Shown piece by piece: positions 19,077-31,344 of a stretch of DNA of 64,000 nucleotides. The stretch's first letter is position 1, and each line of letters opens with the position of its first letter. The translations under genes and the position numbers were made by a program. The notes beneath the pieces were generated by a model that had not been told where the DNA came from, searched no databases, and saw nothing but the letters and a program-made list of their open reading frames with translations. Source of the stretch: Cronobacter malonaticus LMG 23826 (GTDB taxonomy: Bacteria > Pseudomonadota > Gammaproteobacteria > Enterobacterales > Enterobacteriaceae); the NCBI RefSeq assembly GCF_001277215.2, contig NZ_CP013940.1, positions 744,001-808,000 of the forward strand, in the 5' to 3' direction.

Positions 19077-20744
19077 ATGATTAAAAATATAAAAGTGGTT
19101 AGCGGGATTATTATTATCCTGTTGACCTTTACGGTGTTGCAGATGGTCACCGGCAGCCTTTTTTATTCGGCAGTCAATAATGACAGAAATAATTTCCAGA
19201 ATGCGAATTTACTTAATTTTCAGCAGGAGCAGCTTGGCGACAGTTTTCAGACGCTGGTGAAAACCCGCGTGACGGTGAACCGCGTGGCGATCCGTTTTCT
19301 GAAAAACCAGCGCGATCCGGCGTCGCTTGCGGCAATCAACAAACTACTGGCGACCGCCTCCACCTCGCTTGGCAAAGCGGAAAAGCATTTTGCACTCTAC
19401 AAAGACTCGCCGCGCCTGAAAGGGCAGGATGAAGCGACGGCCAGTAAAATAGCTGAAAAATACCAGGCGCTGCATGACACGCTTCAGGCGTCCATTGGTT
19501 ATCTTAGCGCGAATAACTATGAGGCTTACGGCAATCTCGACGCGCAGAAAGCGCAGGATGAGATGGAAGAGATCTACACCACGTGGCGCGCGCAGAACAC
19601 CACGCTGTTGCAGGCCGCCGCCCAGGAGAACCAGCAGAGCTTTACCGGCATGCTCTGGACGCTCGGCGTTATCGCAGTGATTGTCGTTCTGGCCATCGCC
19701 ACCATCTGGCAGGGCTTACGCCATCTGCTGTTGGGGCCGCTGCGCGACGCGATGGAACATATCCGTGCGATTGCCGGCGGCGATTTAACGCGCCAGATTG
19801 CGGTGGGAGGACGTAACGAAATGGGGCAGCTTGCCGCGTCGCTTCAGGAGATGCAGCAGGCGCTGGCGGGTACCGTGACCGCGGTTCGCGACAGTTCAGA
19901 ATCCATCTACACCGGCGCGGGCGAAATCTCCGCAGGCAGCAACGATCTCTCCGCGCGTACCGAGCAGCAAGCCGCGTCGCTGGAAGAGACCGCCGCCAGT
20001 ATGGAGCAGCTAACCGCCACCGTAAAACAGAACAGCGATAACGCGCGTCAGGCGTCGCAGCTGGCGAAAAACGCGTCTGAAACCGCCGATAAAGGCGGGC
20101 GCGTGGTGGATAACGTGGTGCAGACCATGAAATCTATCGCCGAAAGCTCGCAGCAGATTGCGCACATCACAAGCGTCATCGACAGCATCGCCTTCCAGAC
20201 CAACATTCTGGCGCTCAACGCCGCCGTAGAAGCGGCGCGCGCCGGCGAACAGGGCCGCGGCTTCGCGGTGGTGGCGGGTGAAGTGCGCACGCTTGCCAGC
20301 CGCAGCGCCAACGCGGCGAAAGAGATCAAAGCGCTTATCGAAAATTCAGTAAACCGCGTCGATACCGGCTCCGGCCAGGTACAGGAAGCGGGCGACACCA
20401 TGAAAGAGATCGTGCAGGCGGTCACACGCGTGACCGATATTATGGGTGAAATCGCCTCGGCGTCTGATGAGCAGAGCCGTGGTATTGAGCAGGTGAGCCT
20501 TGCGGTATCGCAGATGGACAGCGTCACGCAGCAGAACGCCGCGCTGGTGCAGGAATCTGCGGCGGCAGCCGCAGCGCTGGAAGATCAGGCGGAGCAGCTG
20601 CGCCAGGCGGTGGCGGCGTTTAAGGTCTCCCGTGGCGTCGTTAGCACGCCAGCACGCACTGGTGCCGCGCCGCTTGCCCGCATGGAGCCGGTAAAACCCG
20701 CGCTGGCAACGTCTGCGGGCAGCGATAACTGGGAAACGTTCTGA
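19077..20744 (+). CDS. methyl-accepting chemotaxis protein, Tsr/Tar type
   Basis: Inner-membrane chemoreceptor of 555 residues. TM1 is about residues 5-30, a four-helix TarH-like periplasmic domain covers ~31-190, and TM2 ~190-212 leads into HAMP (~213-265). The cytoplasmic signalling domain has the hairpin tip [20 protein letters not shown]. The C-terminus is NWETF, the CheR/CheB tether pentapeptide, so this is a self-tethering 'major' receptor. The ligand is unknown. The FliA-type promoter is just upstream and a terminator follows. Confidence 0.95.
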   Translation: MIKNIKVVSGIIIILLTFTVLQMVTGSLFYSAVNNDRNNFQNANLLNFQQEQLGDSFQTLVKTRVTVNRVAIRFLKNQRDPASLAAINKLLATASTSLGKAEKHFALYKDSPRLKGQDEATASKIAEKYQALHDTLQASIGYLSANNYEAYGNLDAQKAQDEMEEIYTTWRAQNTTLLQAAAQENQQSFTGMLWTLGVIAVIVVLAIATIWQGLRHLLLGPLRDAMEHIRAIAGGDLTRQIAVGGRNEMGQLAASLQEMQQALAGTVTAVRDSSESIYTGAGEISAGSNDLSARTEQQAASLEETAASMEQLTATVKQNSDNARQASQLAKNASETADKGGRVVDNVVQTMKSIAESSQQIAHITSVIDSIAFQTNILALNAAVEAARAGEQGRGFAVVAGEVRTLASRSANAAKEIKALIENSVNRVDTGSGQVQEAGDTMKEIVQAVTRVTDIMGEIASASDEQSRGIEQVSLAVSQMDSVTQQNAALVQESAAAAAALEDQAEQLRQAVAAFKVSRGVVSTPARTGAAPLARMEPVKPALATSAGSDNWETF

Positions 20745-20764
20745 TCTCTCGCTGTTAGCGAAAT

Positions 20765-20793
20765 AAAAAAGCGTGGCTCGCCACGCTTTTTTT
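20765..20793. terminator. bidirectional terminator after chemoreceptor
   Basis: Stem GCGTGG/CCACGC with loop CTCG, flanked by AAAAAA and TTTTTTT. It can serve both the chemoreceptor (plus) and the convergent KTSC gene (minus). Confidence 0.92.
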
Positions 20794-20812
20794 ACGCCTT
20801 CTGTTTATCGCT

Positions 20813-21025
20813 TCAACTGACGGAAACTTTGAAAAAGCTGCTTTTGACATTGCTGTTAAACCAGCTCTCTTTTTCGTTACTCATCAGAAAGGTTTGCCAG
20901 GTTTTCGCCGGTACGCCGAGAAACTGCTCCACGCGCCCGTTGGCGTACTCAATCTCCATAATCGAACAGGTTGGATCGTAGCCTGCACTTTTAAACGTTC
21001 TCGACTGGACAGGATGTCGTTTCAT
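20813..21025 (-). CDS. KTSC domain protein
   Basis: A 70-residue protein with the KTSC pattern: SAGYDPTCSIMEIEYANGRV, then FLGVPAKTW, and FNSNVKSSFF near the end. Members of this small domain family lack a settled function; some are fused to RNA-associated domains. It stands alone and converges on the chemoreceptor. Confidence 0.8.
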   Translation of the reverse strand: MKRHPVQSRTFKSAGYDPTCSIMEIEYANGRVEQFLGVPAKTWQTFLMSNEKESWFNSNVKSSFFKVSVS

Positions 21026-21197
21026 TTCAGCCCCTTGATTTGAAAACCACTGAGCGTTATCGGCATTTCACCCGCTGCGCTTGACTACCAGAACTGGCGG
21101 GGCGGGCGGGAAAGTGAAGAATATATTCTTGTTGCGCGACCTGATTAATCTATGTATTTTTATTCACATTCAGTGCATAAAAATGAGGGTTGCGATC

Positions 21198-21965
21198 ATG
21201 GTAAAATCTTTACTCAAGGCCGGTTTATTAATGGCAGCCCTCGCGGGCAGCGCGTTTGCGGCGCAGGAAACCTATATTGTCGGCGCGGGCGGCACCTATC
21301 GTCCGTTTGAATTCGAAAACAGCCAGAAACAGCTGGAAGGCTTCGATATCGACATCATTAAAGCCATCGCCAAAGCCGAAAACTTCAACGTGAAGCTGGT
21401 GAACACGCCGTGGGAAGGGATTTTCGCGACGCTCGGTTCAGGCGATCGCGACATTATCATCTCCGGCATTACCATCACCGATAAGCGTAAGCAGATGGTT
21501 GATTTCTCAGCACCCTATTTCCCGGCAGAACAATCCATCGTCGTTCCGGCAGATTCAAAAGTGGATTCGCTCGCCGCGCTGAAGAATGAAAAAGTCGGCG
21601 TAGTGAACTCCAGCACCGGAGATATCGTGGTTTCTGACGCGCTTGGCAAAAACAACACGGCCATTAAGCGTTTCGACAATACGCCGCTGATGCTTCAGGA
21701 GCTGTTTGAAGATGGCGTCAGCACCGCCGTGGGCGACGTGGGCGTGGTGAAGTACTACATCAAACAGCACCCGGAAAAACAGTTCAAACTGGTGCCGGAC
21801 GCCAAATTTGAACGTCAGTATTTCGGGATCGCGGTGGCGAAAGGCAACGACGAACTGCGCGATAAAATCAACGCGGGCCTCGCGAAAATCGTCGCTGACG
21901 GCACTTACGCGAAAATCTACAAAGCCTGGTTTGACGACAACGTGCCGACGCTGCCTGCGCAGTAA
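21198..21965 (+). CDS. amino-acid ABC transporter, periplasmic binding protein
   Basis: Family 3 solute-binding protein, 255 residues. The signal peptide MVKSLLKAGLLMAALAGSAFA is cleaved near residue 20-21. The mature start YIVGAGGTYRPFEF, LEGFDIDIIKAIAKAEN and IIISGITITDKRKQMVDFS are typical of polar amino-acid binders. The frame is open from 21081, but the ATG at 21198 has GAGGG 9 bases upstream and begins the signal peptide. It is the first gene of a three-gene binding protein/permease/ATPase operon. Substrate not predictable. Confidence 0.93.
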   Translation: MVKSLLKAGLLMAALAGSAFAAQETYIVGAGGTYRPFEFENSQKQLEGFDIDIIKAIAKAENFNVKLVNTPWEGIFATLGSGDRDIIISGITITDKRKQMVDFSAPYFPAEQSIVVPADSKVDSLAALKNEKVGVVNSSTGDIVVSDALGKNNTAIKRFDNTPLMLQELFEDGVSTAVGDVGVVKYYIKQHPEKQFKLVPDAKFERQYFGIAVAKGNDELRDKINAGLAKIVADGTYAKIYKAWFDDNVPTLPAQ

Positions 21966-22032
21966 TCGCGCGCTTTCGCTTCCTGTTATTTAGCGGCTGA
22001 CCGTCTCTGCGTCAGCCGCCTCTTTTTCGGAA

Positions 22033-22803
22033 ATGGACATGTCAGGATTTCATTGGGAGATAATCCAGGAGTATGGCCCGCTGTTTATGCAGGGCGCCTG
22101 GATGACCATCAAATGCACCATTATCTGCGTGATCCTCGGCACGCTGTGGGGCTTAACGCTCGGGCTGGGGCGCATGGCGCACGCGGAGCACGGGCCCTGG
22201 AAATATGTGCTGCGTTACCTGGTGCAGTTCCCGGTGCGCTTTTATGTCAGCGCGTTTCGCGGCACGCCGCTGTTTGTTCAGATAATGGTGGTGCACTTCG
22301 CGCTGGTGCCGCTCTTTATTAACCCACGCGACGGCTGGCTGGTGGAAAGCGGCCTGATGACCAGCGAATTCGCCCGTATGCTGCGCTCCGATTACGGCGC
22401 GTTTCTCTCCTGTATCGTGGCGATCACCCTTAACGCGGGCGCGTACGTGTCTGAAATTTTCCGCGCGGGCATTCAGTCTATCGACCGCGGGCAGATGGAA
22501 GCCTCGCGCGCGCTCGGCATGCCGTGGTGGAAAACCATGCGCAAAGTTATTCTGCCGCAGGCGTTTCGCCGCATTCTGCCGCCGCTTGGCAACAATGCGA
22601 TCGCCATTGTGAAAGACTCGTCGCTCGCGTCTGCCATCGGTCTTGCGGATCTGGCTTACGCGGCGCGTACCGTCTCCGGCGCTTACGCCACATACTGGGA
22701 GCCCTACCTGACCATTTCGCTGGTCTACTGGGTGATTACCTTCCTGCTATCGCAACTGGTGGCGCGGCTGGAAAAGAGGTTTGGCAAAAGTGATTCACGT
22801 TAA
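22033..22803 (+). CDS. amino-acid ABC transporter permease
   Basis: Inner-membrane permease of the His/Glu/Gln/Arg/opine type, 256 residues (254 if the ATG at 22039 is used). It has about five hydrophobic helices. The EAA loop that contacts the ATPase is visible: [19 protein letters not shown] followed by [14 protein letters not shown]. There is a single permease gene, so it presumably works as a homodimer. It overlaps the ATPase gene. Confidence 0.93.
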   Translation: MDMSGFHWEIIQEYGPLFMQGAWMTIKCTIICVILGTLWGLTLGLGRMAHAEHGPWKYVLRYLVQFPVRFYVSAFRGTPLFVQIMVVHFALVPLFINPRDGWLVESGLMTSEFARMLRSDYGAFLSCIVAITLNAGAYVSEIFRAGIQSIDRGQMEASRALGMPWWKTMRKVILPQAFRRILPPLGNNAIAIVKDSSLASAIGLADLAYAARTVSGAYATYWEPYLTISLVYWVITFLLSQLVARLEKRFGKSDSR

Positions 22804-23512
22804 AAATCTGCATAAGCATTTCGGCGCAAGCCACGTTCTGCGCGGCATAAACTGCGACATCAAACCGGAAGAAGTAGTCTGCGTGATTGGCCCTTCCGGC
22901 TCCGGGAAAAGCACCTTTTTACGCTGTCTGAACGCGCTGGAAACAGCAGAAGAGGGCGAAATCCTGGTGAACGGTTTTGCCGTGCATGACCGCAACGCCG
23001 ATGTAAATCAGCTGCGCGCGGGCGTCGGGATGGTGTTTCAGCGCTTTAATCTGTTTCCGCACATGACGGTGCTGGAAAATCTCATTATGGCGCCGATGAG
23101 CCTGAAGGGCATGAAACGCGCGCAGGCGGTGACGCTCGCCGAAGGGCTGCTGGCTAAAGTGGGCCTGAGCGATAAGCGTGACGCGTGGCCTGCGAGCCTC
23201 TCCGGCGGTCAGCAGCAGCGTGTGGCGATTGCCCGTGCGCTGGCGATGAACCCATCGGTCATGCTGTTTGATGAACCGACCTCCGCGCTGGATCCGGAAC
23301 TGGTTGGCGAAGTGCTGGCAGTGATGAAAAATCTTGCCGAAGAGGGCATGACGATGGTTATCGTCACCCATGAGATGGGATTTGCGCGTGAAGTCGCCGA
23401 CCGGGTGATTTTTATCGACAGCGGCGTGATTCAGGAAGAAGGCCCGCCCGCGCAGCTTTTTACCGCCCCGCAAAACCCCCGCACCGCGGCTTTTCTTAGC
23501 AAAGTCCTCTGA
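22790..23512 (+). CDS. amino-acid ABC transporter ATP-binding protein
   Basis: Cytoplasmic ATPase of the importer, 240 residues: Walker [11 protein letters not shown]-loop [11 protein letters not shown], signature [15 protein letters not shown], Walker [14 protein letters not shown]-loop VTHEMGFA. The frame also opens at TTG 22781, but GTG at 22790 has GAGG at ideal spacing and gives the usual start (M)[10 protein letters not shown]. It overlaps the permease end by 14 bases, so the two are translationally coupled. Confidence 0.94.
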   Translation: MIHVKNLHKHFGASHVLRGINCDIKPEEVVCVIGPSGSGKSTFLRCLNALETAEEGEILVNGFAVHDRNADVNQLRAGVGMVFQRFNLFPHMTVLENLIMAPMSLKGMKRAQAVTLAEGLLAKVGLSDKRDAWPASLSGGQQQRVAIARALAMNPSVMLFDEPTSALDPELVGEVLAVMKNLAEEGMTMVIVTHEMGFAREVADRVIFIDSGVIQEEGPPAQLFTAPQNPRTAAFLSKVL

Positions 23513-23626
23513 TGGCGCGCGCAGGCGGTAAAATTTCCCGCCTGCGCCTCGCGCCGCGCTTCCTCGCTCGGCCCAGGATGATCTACCATTACTGCCATTC
23601 GTTCTGAACAGCCATATGGATATCTC

Positions 23627-24709
23627 ATGTTAAAGCGTCGCTATGTCGCCCTGTTGCCGCTGATGATGGCGCTTGCCGCCTGCAGCAGCAAGCCGAAGTC
23701 TCAATCTGCAACCACCCAGACCGCAGGCGCAAGCCAGGGCGGCTTCCTGCTCCAGCCGCAGCACGATATGTTGCTGCCAACCGGCGATTTCACCGGCAAC
23801 CCGGCGGCGGAAAATTTCATCAACATGATGGTCAGCAAGCACGGGTTTAACCGTCAGCAACTCCAAGAAGTATTCTCACAGACCAAAAGGCTCGATTACG
23901 TGCTGCGTCTGATGGACCGTCAGGCGCCGACCACTCAGCCTGCGCCGGGGCCGAACGGCGCCTGGCTGCGCTATCGCAATAAATTCATTACGCCGGACAA
24001 CGTGCAAAACGGCGTGGCGTTCTGGAACCAGTATCAGGATGCGCTTAACCGCGCCTGGCAGGTTTACGGCGTGCCGCCAGAAATCGTGGTCGGGATCATC
24101 GGCGTGGAGACGCGCTGGGGCCGCGTGATGGGGAAAACCCGTATTATCGACGCGCTGGCGACGCTCGCCTTTAACTACCCGCGCCGCGCCGACTATTTTG
24201 CCGGTGAGCTGGAAACCTTCCTGCTGATGTCGCGTGATGAAGGCGACGATCCGCTGGCGCTGAAAGGCTCGTTTGCGGGCGCGATGGGCTACGGCCAGTT
24301 TATGCCGTCCTCTTATAAAGAGTACGCGGTCGACTTTAACGGCGACGGGCATATCAACCTGTGGGACCCGGAAGACGCTATCGGCAGCGTCGCGCACTAC
24401 TTCCAGCAGCACGGCTGGGTGAAGGGCGATCTGGTGGCGGTGCCCGCCAACGGCCAGGCGCCGCAGCTTGAGAACGGTTTTAAAACCAAATACAGCGTCG
24501 GCCAGCTTGCAGCGGCGGGCTTAACGCCGCAGCAGCCGCTTGGCGATCACACCGAAGCGAGCCTCCTGCGTCTTGATATCGGCAGCGGCTACCAGTACTG
24601 GTACGGCCTGCCTAACTTCTACGCCATTACGCGCTATAACCATAGTACGCACTACGCGATGGCGGTCTGGCAGCTCGGCCAGGCGGTGGCGCTCGCTCGG
24701 GTGCAGTAA
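23627..24709 (+). CDS. mltB: lytic murein transglycosylase B
   Basis: Outer-membrane lipoprotein that cleaves the MurNAc-GlcNAc bond with 1,6-anhydro product formation. Lipobox LAAC is at residues 16-19. The catalytic Glu lies in GVETRWGRVMG, and AMGYGQFMPSSY and DFNGDGHINLWDP (EF-hand-like calcium site) follow. Its 360 residues match the family. In E. coli it is followed by the srl operon, which is absent here; pncC follows directly. Confidence 0.96.
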   Translation: MLKRRYVALLPLMMALAACSSKPKSQSATTQTAGASQGGFLLQPQHDMLLPTGDFTGNPAAENFINMMVSKHGFNRQQLQEVFSQTKRLDYVLRLMDRQAPTTQPAPGPNGAWLRYRNKFITPDNVQNGVAFWNQYQDALNRAWQVYGVPPEIVVGIIGVETRWGRVMGKTRIIDALATLAFNYPRRADYFAGELETFLLMSRDEGDDPLALKGSFAGAMGYGQFMPSSYKEYAVDFNGDGHINLWDPEDAIGSVAHYFQQHGWVKGDLVAVPANGQAPQLENGFKTKYSVGQLAAAGLTPQQPLGDHTEASLLRLDIGSGYQYWYGLPNFYAITRYNHSTHYAMAVWQLGQAVALARVQ

Positions 24710-24713
24710 GACG

Positions 24714-24739
24714 TTTCCCCGCCTGTCCGGGCGGGGAAA
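24714..24739 (+). terminator. stem-loop after mltB
   Basis: Perfect 9-bp stem TTTCCCCGC/GCGGGGAAA with an 8-base loop directly after the stop. It lacks a long T tract, so it is either a weak terminator or a 3'-end stabiliser. Confidence 0.6.
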
Positions 24740-24848
24740 TAAACTGACCTCAAACCTTGAATTCGCCTCGTAAAACCCGATGTAACTGCCTGCAACGCTG
24801 AAAAATCGCTGTGGGATGCTTGGGGTTACGTTTACAATCGGAGCCGTC

Positions 24849-26499
<1,651 letters not shown>

Positions 26500-26503
26500 T
26501 CTC

Positions 26504-26533
26504 AAGGGCTGCTGATGCAGCCCTTACTTTTTT
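26504..26533 (+). terminator. attenuating terminator between recA and recX
   Basis: Hairpin AAGGGCTGC/GCAGCCCTT with loop TGAT, followed by ACTTTTTT. In E. coli the corresponding terminator lets only a small fraction of transcripts continue into recX, which fits the low level of RecX needed. Confidence 0.88.
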
Positions 26534-26568
26534 CTGTCCCTTCAATTTCGCCACTGTTATTCACACCT

Positions 26569-27066
26569 ATGACTGACGCCACTCCCCGCCGTTCCGCTTA
26601 CTCCCGACTTCTTGACCGCGCCATGCGAATACTCGCGATGCGCGATCACAGCGAGCAAGAGCTCAGACGCAAGCTTGGTGCCGTGTTGCCTGGCAAAAAT
26701 GAAGATGAGCAGGCGCAGGCCACGCCGGAAGATATCGAGAAAGTGATCGCCTGGTGCCATGAGCAGCATTACCTCGATGACGCGCGTTTCGCCGAGCGCT
26801 ACATCGCCAGCCGTGGCCGCAAAGGCTACGGGCCGCAACGCATTCGTCAGGAGTTGCAACAGAAAGGCATCTCCCGAACCGCGTGCGACAGCGCCTTCGC
26901 TGCCTGCGAGGTGGACTGGGAGGCACAGGCCCGCGATCAGGCCGAGCGTAAATTCGGCGCACCGCTGCCGCGCACCTTCCCCGAAAAAGCCAAAGTCCAA
27001 CGCTTTTTGCTGTATCGCGGCTATTACATGGAAGATATCCAGGCGATCTACCGAAATTTTGAGTGA
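26569..27066 (+). CDS. recX: recombination regulatory protein RecX
   Basis: Inhibitor that blocks RecA filament growth, 165 residues. Three tandem three-helix repeats are visible: [40 protein letters not shown], and [17 protein letters not shown]. The frame opens at 26515, but the ATG at 26569 ([15 protein letters not shown]) matches the family start. It is expressed by read-through from recA. Confidence 0.95.
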   Translation: MTDATPRRSAYSRLLDRAMRILAMRDHSEQELRRKLGAVLPGKNEDEQAQATPEDIEKVIAWCHEQHYLDDARFAERYIASRGRKGYGPQRIRQELQQKGISRTACDSAFAACEVDWEAQARDQAERKFGAPLPRTFPEKAKVQRFLLYRGYYMEDIQAIYRNFE

Positions 27067-27201
27067 TGACCCCATGCGGGGTTTTACTTCCCTGTAAAGA
27101 AAACTTATCTTATTCCCACTTTTTTCCGTTTAGCCTGGTCTGGCGGCAGCGTGCTGCGCCACTCGGGTGACACATTTCGTTAGCTTGATTTCAGGATAAT
27201 T

Positions 27202-29829
27202 ATGAGCAAGAGCACCGCTGAGATCCGTCAGGCGTTTCTCGACTTTTTCCATAGCAAGGGACACCAGGTAGTCGCCAGTAGCTCTCTGGTCCCGAATAAT
27301 GACCCGACTTTGCTGTTTACCAACGCCGGGATGAACCAGTTCAAGGATGTGTTCCTTGGTCTCGACAAGCGTAATTATTCCCGCGCGACGACGGCGCAGC
27401 GCTGCGTGCGCGCCGGTGGTAAGCACAACGACCTGGAAAACGTCGGTTACACCGCCCGCCACCACACCTTCTTCGAAATGCTGGGCAACTTCAGCTTCGG
27501 TGACTACTTCAAACATGACGCTATCCAGTACGCCTGGGAGCTGCTGACCGGCGCGCAGTGGTTTAACCTGCCGAAAGATCGCCTGTGGGTGACCGTCTAC
27601 GAAACCGATGACGAAGCTTACGAAATCTGGGAAAAAGAAGTCGGCATCCCGCGCGAACGCATTATCCGCATCGGCGATAACAAAGGCGCGCCTTACGCGT
27701 CTGACAACTTCTGGCAGATGGGCGATACCGGCCCGTGCGGTCCGTGCACCGAGATTTTCTACGATCATGGCGACCATATCTGGGGCGGGCCTCCGGGCAG
27801 CCCGGAAGAAGATGGCGATCGCTATATCGAGATCTGGAACATCGTGTTTATGCAGTTTAACCGTCAGGCTGACGGCACCATGGAGCCGCTGCCGAAGCCG
27901 TCCGTGGATACCGGTATGGGCCTTGAGCGTATCGCCGCGGTGCTGCAACACGTTAACTCCAACTACGAAATCGATCTGTTCCAGAAGCTTATCCAGGCGG
28001 TGGCGAACGTCACCGGCGCGACCGATCTGAGCAACAAATCGCTGCGCGTTATCGCTGACCATATTCGCTCCTGCGCGTTCCTGATCGCGGATGGCGTTAT
28101 TCCGTCTAACGAAAACCGCGGCTATGTGCTGCGCCGCATCATTCGCCGCGCGATTCGTCACGGCAATATGCTGGGCGCGAAAGACACCTTCTTCTATAAG
28201 CTGGTGGGGCCGCTGGTGGACGTCATGGGCGCGGCGGGCGAAGAGCTGAAACGCCAGCAGGCGCAGGTTGAACAGGTTCTGAAAACCGAAGAAGAGCAGT
28301 TTGCCCGCACGCTGGAGCGTGGTCTGGCGCTGCTGGATGAAGAGCTTTCTAAGCTTACGGGCGATACGCTCGACGGCGAAACGGCTTTCCGTCTGTATGA
28401 TACCTATGGCTTCCCGGTCGATCTGACCGCGGACGTCTGCCGCGAGCGCAACATTAAAGTTGACGAACCGGGCTTTGAAGCCGCTATGGAAGAGCAGCGC
28501 CGCCGCGCGCGCGAATCCAGCGGTTTCGGCGCGGATTACAACGCGATGATCCGCGTTGACGGCGCGTCAGAATTTAAAGGCTACGATCAGACCGAGCTGA
28601 CTGCGAAAGTCACCGCGCTGTTTGTCGATGGCAAATCCGTTGAGCAAGTCACTGCGGGCCAGCAGGCCGTTGTGGTGCTGGATGAGACGCCATTCTATGC
28701 GGAGTCCGGTGGTCAGGTTGGCGATAAAGGCGAGCTGAAAGGCAATGGCTTTACGTTCACCGTTAACGATACCCAGAAATATGGTCAGGCGATTGGCCAT
28801 ATTGGCGAGCTGGCCAGCGGCGTTCTGAAAGTGGGCGAGGGCGTTAAAGCGGAAGTAGACCATGCGCGCCGCGACCGTATCCGTCTTAACCACTCAGCGA
28901 CGCACCTGATGCACGCCGCGCTGCGCCAGGTGCTTGGCACCCATGTTGCGCAGAAAGGTTCTCTGGTCAACGACAAGGGCCTGCGTTTCGACTTCTCCCA
29001 TTTCGAAGCGATGAAACCGGAAGAGATCCGCAAGGTGGAAGATCTGGTGAACGCGCAGATCCGCCGTAACCTGCCGATTGAAACCAACGTCATGGACCTT
29101 GAAGCGGCGAAAGCTAAAGGTGCGATGGCGCTGTTTGGCGAGAAATATGAAGACCGCGTGCGCGTACTGAGCATGGGCGATTTCTCCACCGAGCTGTGCG
29201 GCGGTATCCACGCGTCGCGCACTGGTGATATCGGCCTGTTCCGCATCGTTTCTGAATCAGGCACCGCCGCAGGCGTGCGCCGTATCGAAGCGGTAACCGG
29301 CGAAGGCGCGCTGTCTCTGGTTCATGCCCAGAACGACCGCCTGAACGAACTCTCTCATCTGCTGAAGAGCGACAGCCAGACGCTGAACGATAAAGTTCGC
29401 GCGATGGTTGAGCGCACCCGTCAGCTGGAGAAAGAGCTGCAGCAGCTCAAAGAACAGCAGGCGGCGCAGGAGAGCGCGAACCTCAGCAGCAAAGCCGTCG
29501 ACATCAACGGCGTGAAACTGCTGGTGAGCGAGCTTGCAGGCGTTGAGCCGAAAATGCTGCGCACGATGGTTGACGATCTGAAAAATCAGCTCGGCTCCTC
29601 GGTAATTGTGCTGGCGACCGTGGCGGAGGGGAAAGTGTCTCTGATCGCGGGCGTATCGAAAGATGTGACGGATCGCGTCAAAGCTGGCGAACTGGTGGGC
29701 ATGATTGCTCAGCAGGTCGGCGGTAAAGGCGGCGGCCGCCCGGATATGGCGCAAGCCGGCGGCACTGATGCCGCGGCGCTGCCTGCAGCGCTTGGCAGCG
29801 TTGAAAGCTGGGTAACCGCGAAGCTGTAA
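27202..29829 (+). CDS. alaS: alanine--tRNA ligase
   Basis: Charges tRNA-Ala; 875 residues (E. coli 876). Class II catalytic core with [19 protein letters not shown], then the editing domain with zinc/catalytic motifs [12 protein letters not shown] and [13 protein letters not shown], a coiled coil ([20 protein letters not shown]) and the C-Ala domain ending in glycine-rich [19 protein letters not shown] terminator follows, then csrA. Confidence 0.99.
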   Translation: MSKSTAEIRQAFLDFFHSKGHQVVASSSLVPNNDPTLLFTNAGMNQFKDVFLGLDKRNYSRATTAQRCVRAGGKHNDLENVGYTARHHTFFEMLGNFSFGDYFKHDAIQYAWELLTGAQWFNLPKDRLWVTVYETDDEAYEIWEKEVGIPRERIIRIGDNKGAPYASDNFWQMGDTGPCGPCTEIFYDHGDHIWGGPPGSPEEDGDRYIEIWNIVFMQFNRQADGTMEPLPKPSVDTGMGLERIAAVLQHVNSNYEIDLFQKLIQAVANVTGATDLSNKSLRVIADHIRSCAFLIADGVIPSNENRGYVLRRIIRRAIRHGNMLGAKDTFFYKLVGPLVDVMGAAGEELKRQQAQVEQVLKTEEEQFARTLERGLALLDEELSKLTGDTLDGETAFRLYDTYGFPVDLTADVCRERNIKVDEPGFEAAMEEQRRRARESSGFGADYNAMIRVDGASEFKGYDQTELTAKVTALFVDGKSVEQVTAGQQAVVVLDETPFYAESGGQVGDKGELKGNGFTFTVNDTQKYGQAIGHIGELASGVLKVGEGVKAEVDHARRDRIRLNHSATHLMHAALRQVLGTHVAQKGSLVNDKGLRFDFSHFEAMKPEEIRKVEDLVNAQIRRNLPIETNVMDLEAAKAKGAMALFGEKYEDRVRVLSMGDFSTELCGGIHASRTGDIGLFRIVSESGTAAGVRRIEAVTGEGALSLVHAQNDRLNELSHLLKSDSQTLNDKVRAMVERTRQLEKELQQLKEQQAAQESANLSSKAVDINGVKLLVSELAGVEPKMLRTMVDDLKNQLGSSVIVLATVAEGKVSLIAGVSKDVTDRVKAGELVGMIAQQVGGKGGGRPDMAQAGGTDAAALPAALGSVESWVTAKL

Positions 29830-29844
29830 AACCAAAACGGCAGT

Positions 29845-29883
29845 AAAGACGCCATAACGCATTGTTGTTATGGCGTCTTTATC
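29845..29883 (+). terminator. rho-independent terminator after alaS
   Basis: A perfect 14-bp stem (AAAGACGCCATAAC with GTTATGGCGTCTTT, loop of 8) running into a T-rich tail. Confidence 0.9.
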
Positions 29884-30072
29884 TGTGCCCGAACTATAAC
29901 GATAAAGTCGGGTTGATTTTTTCTGGATCGGCTAAACTTAGGTTTAACAGAATGTAATGCCGTGACTGCTTACACCTCAGGTGTTTGTCATCGCTTACTT
30001 TTTGGCGTTATATGATGGATAATGCCGGGATACAGAGAGACCCGACTCTTTTAATCTTTCAAGGAGCAAAGA

Positions 30073-30258
30073 ATGCTGATTCTGACTCGTCGAGTTGGTG
30101 AAACCCTCATGATTGGGGATGAGGTGACCGTGACAGTTCTTGGGGTAAAAGGCAACCAGGTACGTATTGGCGTGAACGCCCCCAAAGAGGTATCTGTACA
30201 CCGTGAAGAGATCTACCAGCGTATCCAGGCTGAAAAATCGCAACAGTCCAGTTACTGA
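30073..30258 (+). CDS. csrA: carbon storage regulator CsrA
   Basis: A 61-residue RNA-binding dimer that blocks or stabilises target mRNAs by binding GGA motifs. [18 protein letters not shown] is the strictly conserved N-terminus, and [14 protein letters not shown] the C-terminal helix. The leader has AAGGAGCAAAG as Shine-Dalgarno and further GGA triplets (GATGGAT, GGGAT) that suit CsrA autoregulation. Confidence 0.98.
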
Positions 30259-30264
30259 GTTGTC

Positions 30265-30305
30265 GCGTCTCGCTCATAACGGCGAGGCGCATCCCCTTTT
30301 TCTTT
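30265..30305 (+). terminator. terminator after csrA
   Basis: Stem GCGTCTCGC/GCGAGGCGC (one G-T pair) with an 8-base loop, followed a few bases later by a T-rich tract (CCCCTTTTTCTTTTC). Confidence 0.75.
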
Positions 30306-30480
30306 TCCTTCCTCGTTTCTTCTCATTTCTTCGTCTTCCGACGCGCTTTTCTGTTTCTCTTTTCCTGGCTTGATATGCTCCTGTCGCAGCGCATTTGCGT
30401 TGATAAAACAGCCTTTTTGTTGGCAAAGCAGGCGGATTGGGCGGTAATTGTGCAAACGATACAGAGTCGGGAAAAATTGT

Positions 30481-30508
30481 TTGACTTATAAGTCCCAGAA
30501 AGTAATAT
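30481..30508 (+). promoter_or_regulatory. tRNA operon promoter
   Basis: TTGACT at 30481-30486, 16-bp spacer, TAATAT at 30503-30508, then a GC-rich stretch (GTGCGCC) at the expected start point. Such a GC-rich discriminator is characteristic of stringently controlled stable-RNA promoters. It precedes tRNA-Ser by about 60 bases. Confidence 0.82.
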
Positions 30509-30569
30509 GTGCGCCACGCAGCGACGATGAGATGAAACAAGCTCTTCGAAGCACTCGTAAGAGGCGTGT

Positions 30570-30662
30570 GGTGAGGTGGCCGAGAGGCTGAAGGCGCTCC
30601 CCTGCTAAGGGAGTATGCGGTCAAAAGCTGCATCGGGGGTTCGAATCCCCCCCTCACCGCCA
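30570..30662 (+). tRNA. serV: tRNA-Ser (GCU)
   Basis: A 93-base class II tRNA: acceptor stem GGTGAGG/CCTCACC, D-arm GGCCGAGAGGCTGAAGGC, anticodon loop CTGCTAA with anticodon GCT, long variable arm, T-loop GGTTCGAATCC and encoded CCA. It is the first gene of the serV-arg operon, as in E. coli. Confidence 0.98.
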
Positions 30663-30666
30663 TTTT

Positions 30667-30743
30667 GCATCCGTAGCTCAGCTGGATAGAGTACTCGGCT
30701 ACGAACCGAGCGGTCGGAGGTTCGAATCCTCCCGGATGCACCA
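30667..30743 (+). tRNA. tRNA-Arg (ACG), copy 1
   Basis: 77 bases, acceptor GCATCCG/CGGATGC, anticodon loop CTACGAA with ACG (A34 read as inosine), T-loop TTCGAAT and encoded CCA. It begins only four bases after tRNA-Ser, so both come from one transcript. First of four identical copies corresponding to E. coli argV/argY/argZ/argQ. Confidence 0.98.
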
Positions 30744-30805
30744 TCTCTTACTTAGTATGGCTTTCGTAGCGATACTAATATCAGCAGTACAGTAGTATTC
30801 CCGAT

Positions 30806-30882
30806 GCATCCGTAGCTCAGCTGGATAGAGTACTCGGCTACGAACCGAGCGGTCGGAGGTTCGAATCCTCCCGGATGCACCA
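30806..30882 (+). tRNA. tRNA-Arg (ACG), copy 2
   Basis: Identical in sequence to copy 1, 62 bases downstream of it. It starts the first of the roughly 270-bp tandem units. Confidence 0.98.
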
Positions 30883-31075
30883 TGTTTTTCCACGGTATCA
30901 GCGATGATGACGTGACCTGGTAAGCGATGATTATCGCGAATTCCAGGGAGGATAACGCTGCTTCAGCAGCGGCCCGTCAGGGTGAGGCGAAGCCGAATAA
31001 TCCTCCCGGATGCACCATATTTTTCCACGGTATCAGCGATGATGACGTGAACCGCAGTAAAGCAGTATCCCCGAT

Positions 31076-31152
31076 GCATCCGTAGCTCAGCTGGATAGAG
31101 TACTCGGCTACGAACCGAGCGGTCGGAGGTTCGAATCCTCCCGGATGCACCA
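31076..31152 (+). tRNA. tRNA-Arg (ACG), copy 3
   Basis: Identical to copy 1. It starts 270 bases after copy 2; the spacer contains a conserved module ending in a tRNA 3'-end fragment. Confidence 0.98.
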
Positions 31153-31344
31153 TCTTCCTGCACAGTATCAGCAATGATGACGTGACCTGGTGAGCGATGA
31201 TTATCGCGAACTCCAGGGAGGATAACGCTGCTTCAGCAGCGGCCCGTCAGGGTGAGGCGAAGCCGAATAATCCTCCCGGATGCACCATATTCTCCACGCT
31301 ATCAGCAATGATGACGTGAACCGCAGTAAAGCAATATCCCCGAT

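Larger units (their letters stand above)
30259..30569. other. gap csrA to tRNA operon
   Basis: Contains the csrA terminator on the left and, on the right, the tRNA operon promoter and leader. No gene is seen; minus-strand frames here are antisense readings of the tRNA genes. Confidence 0.7.
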
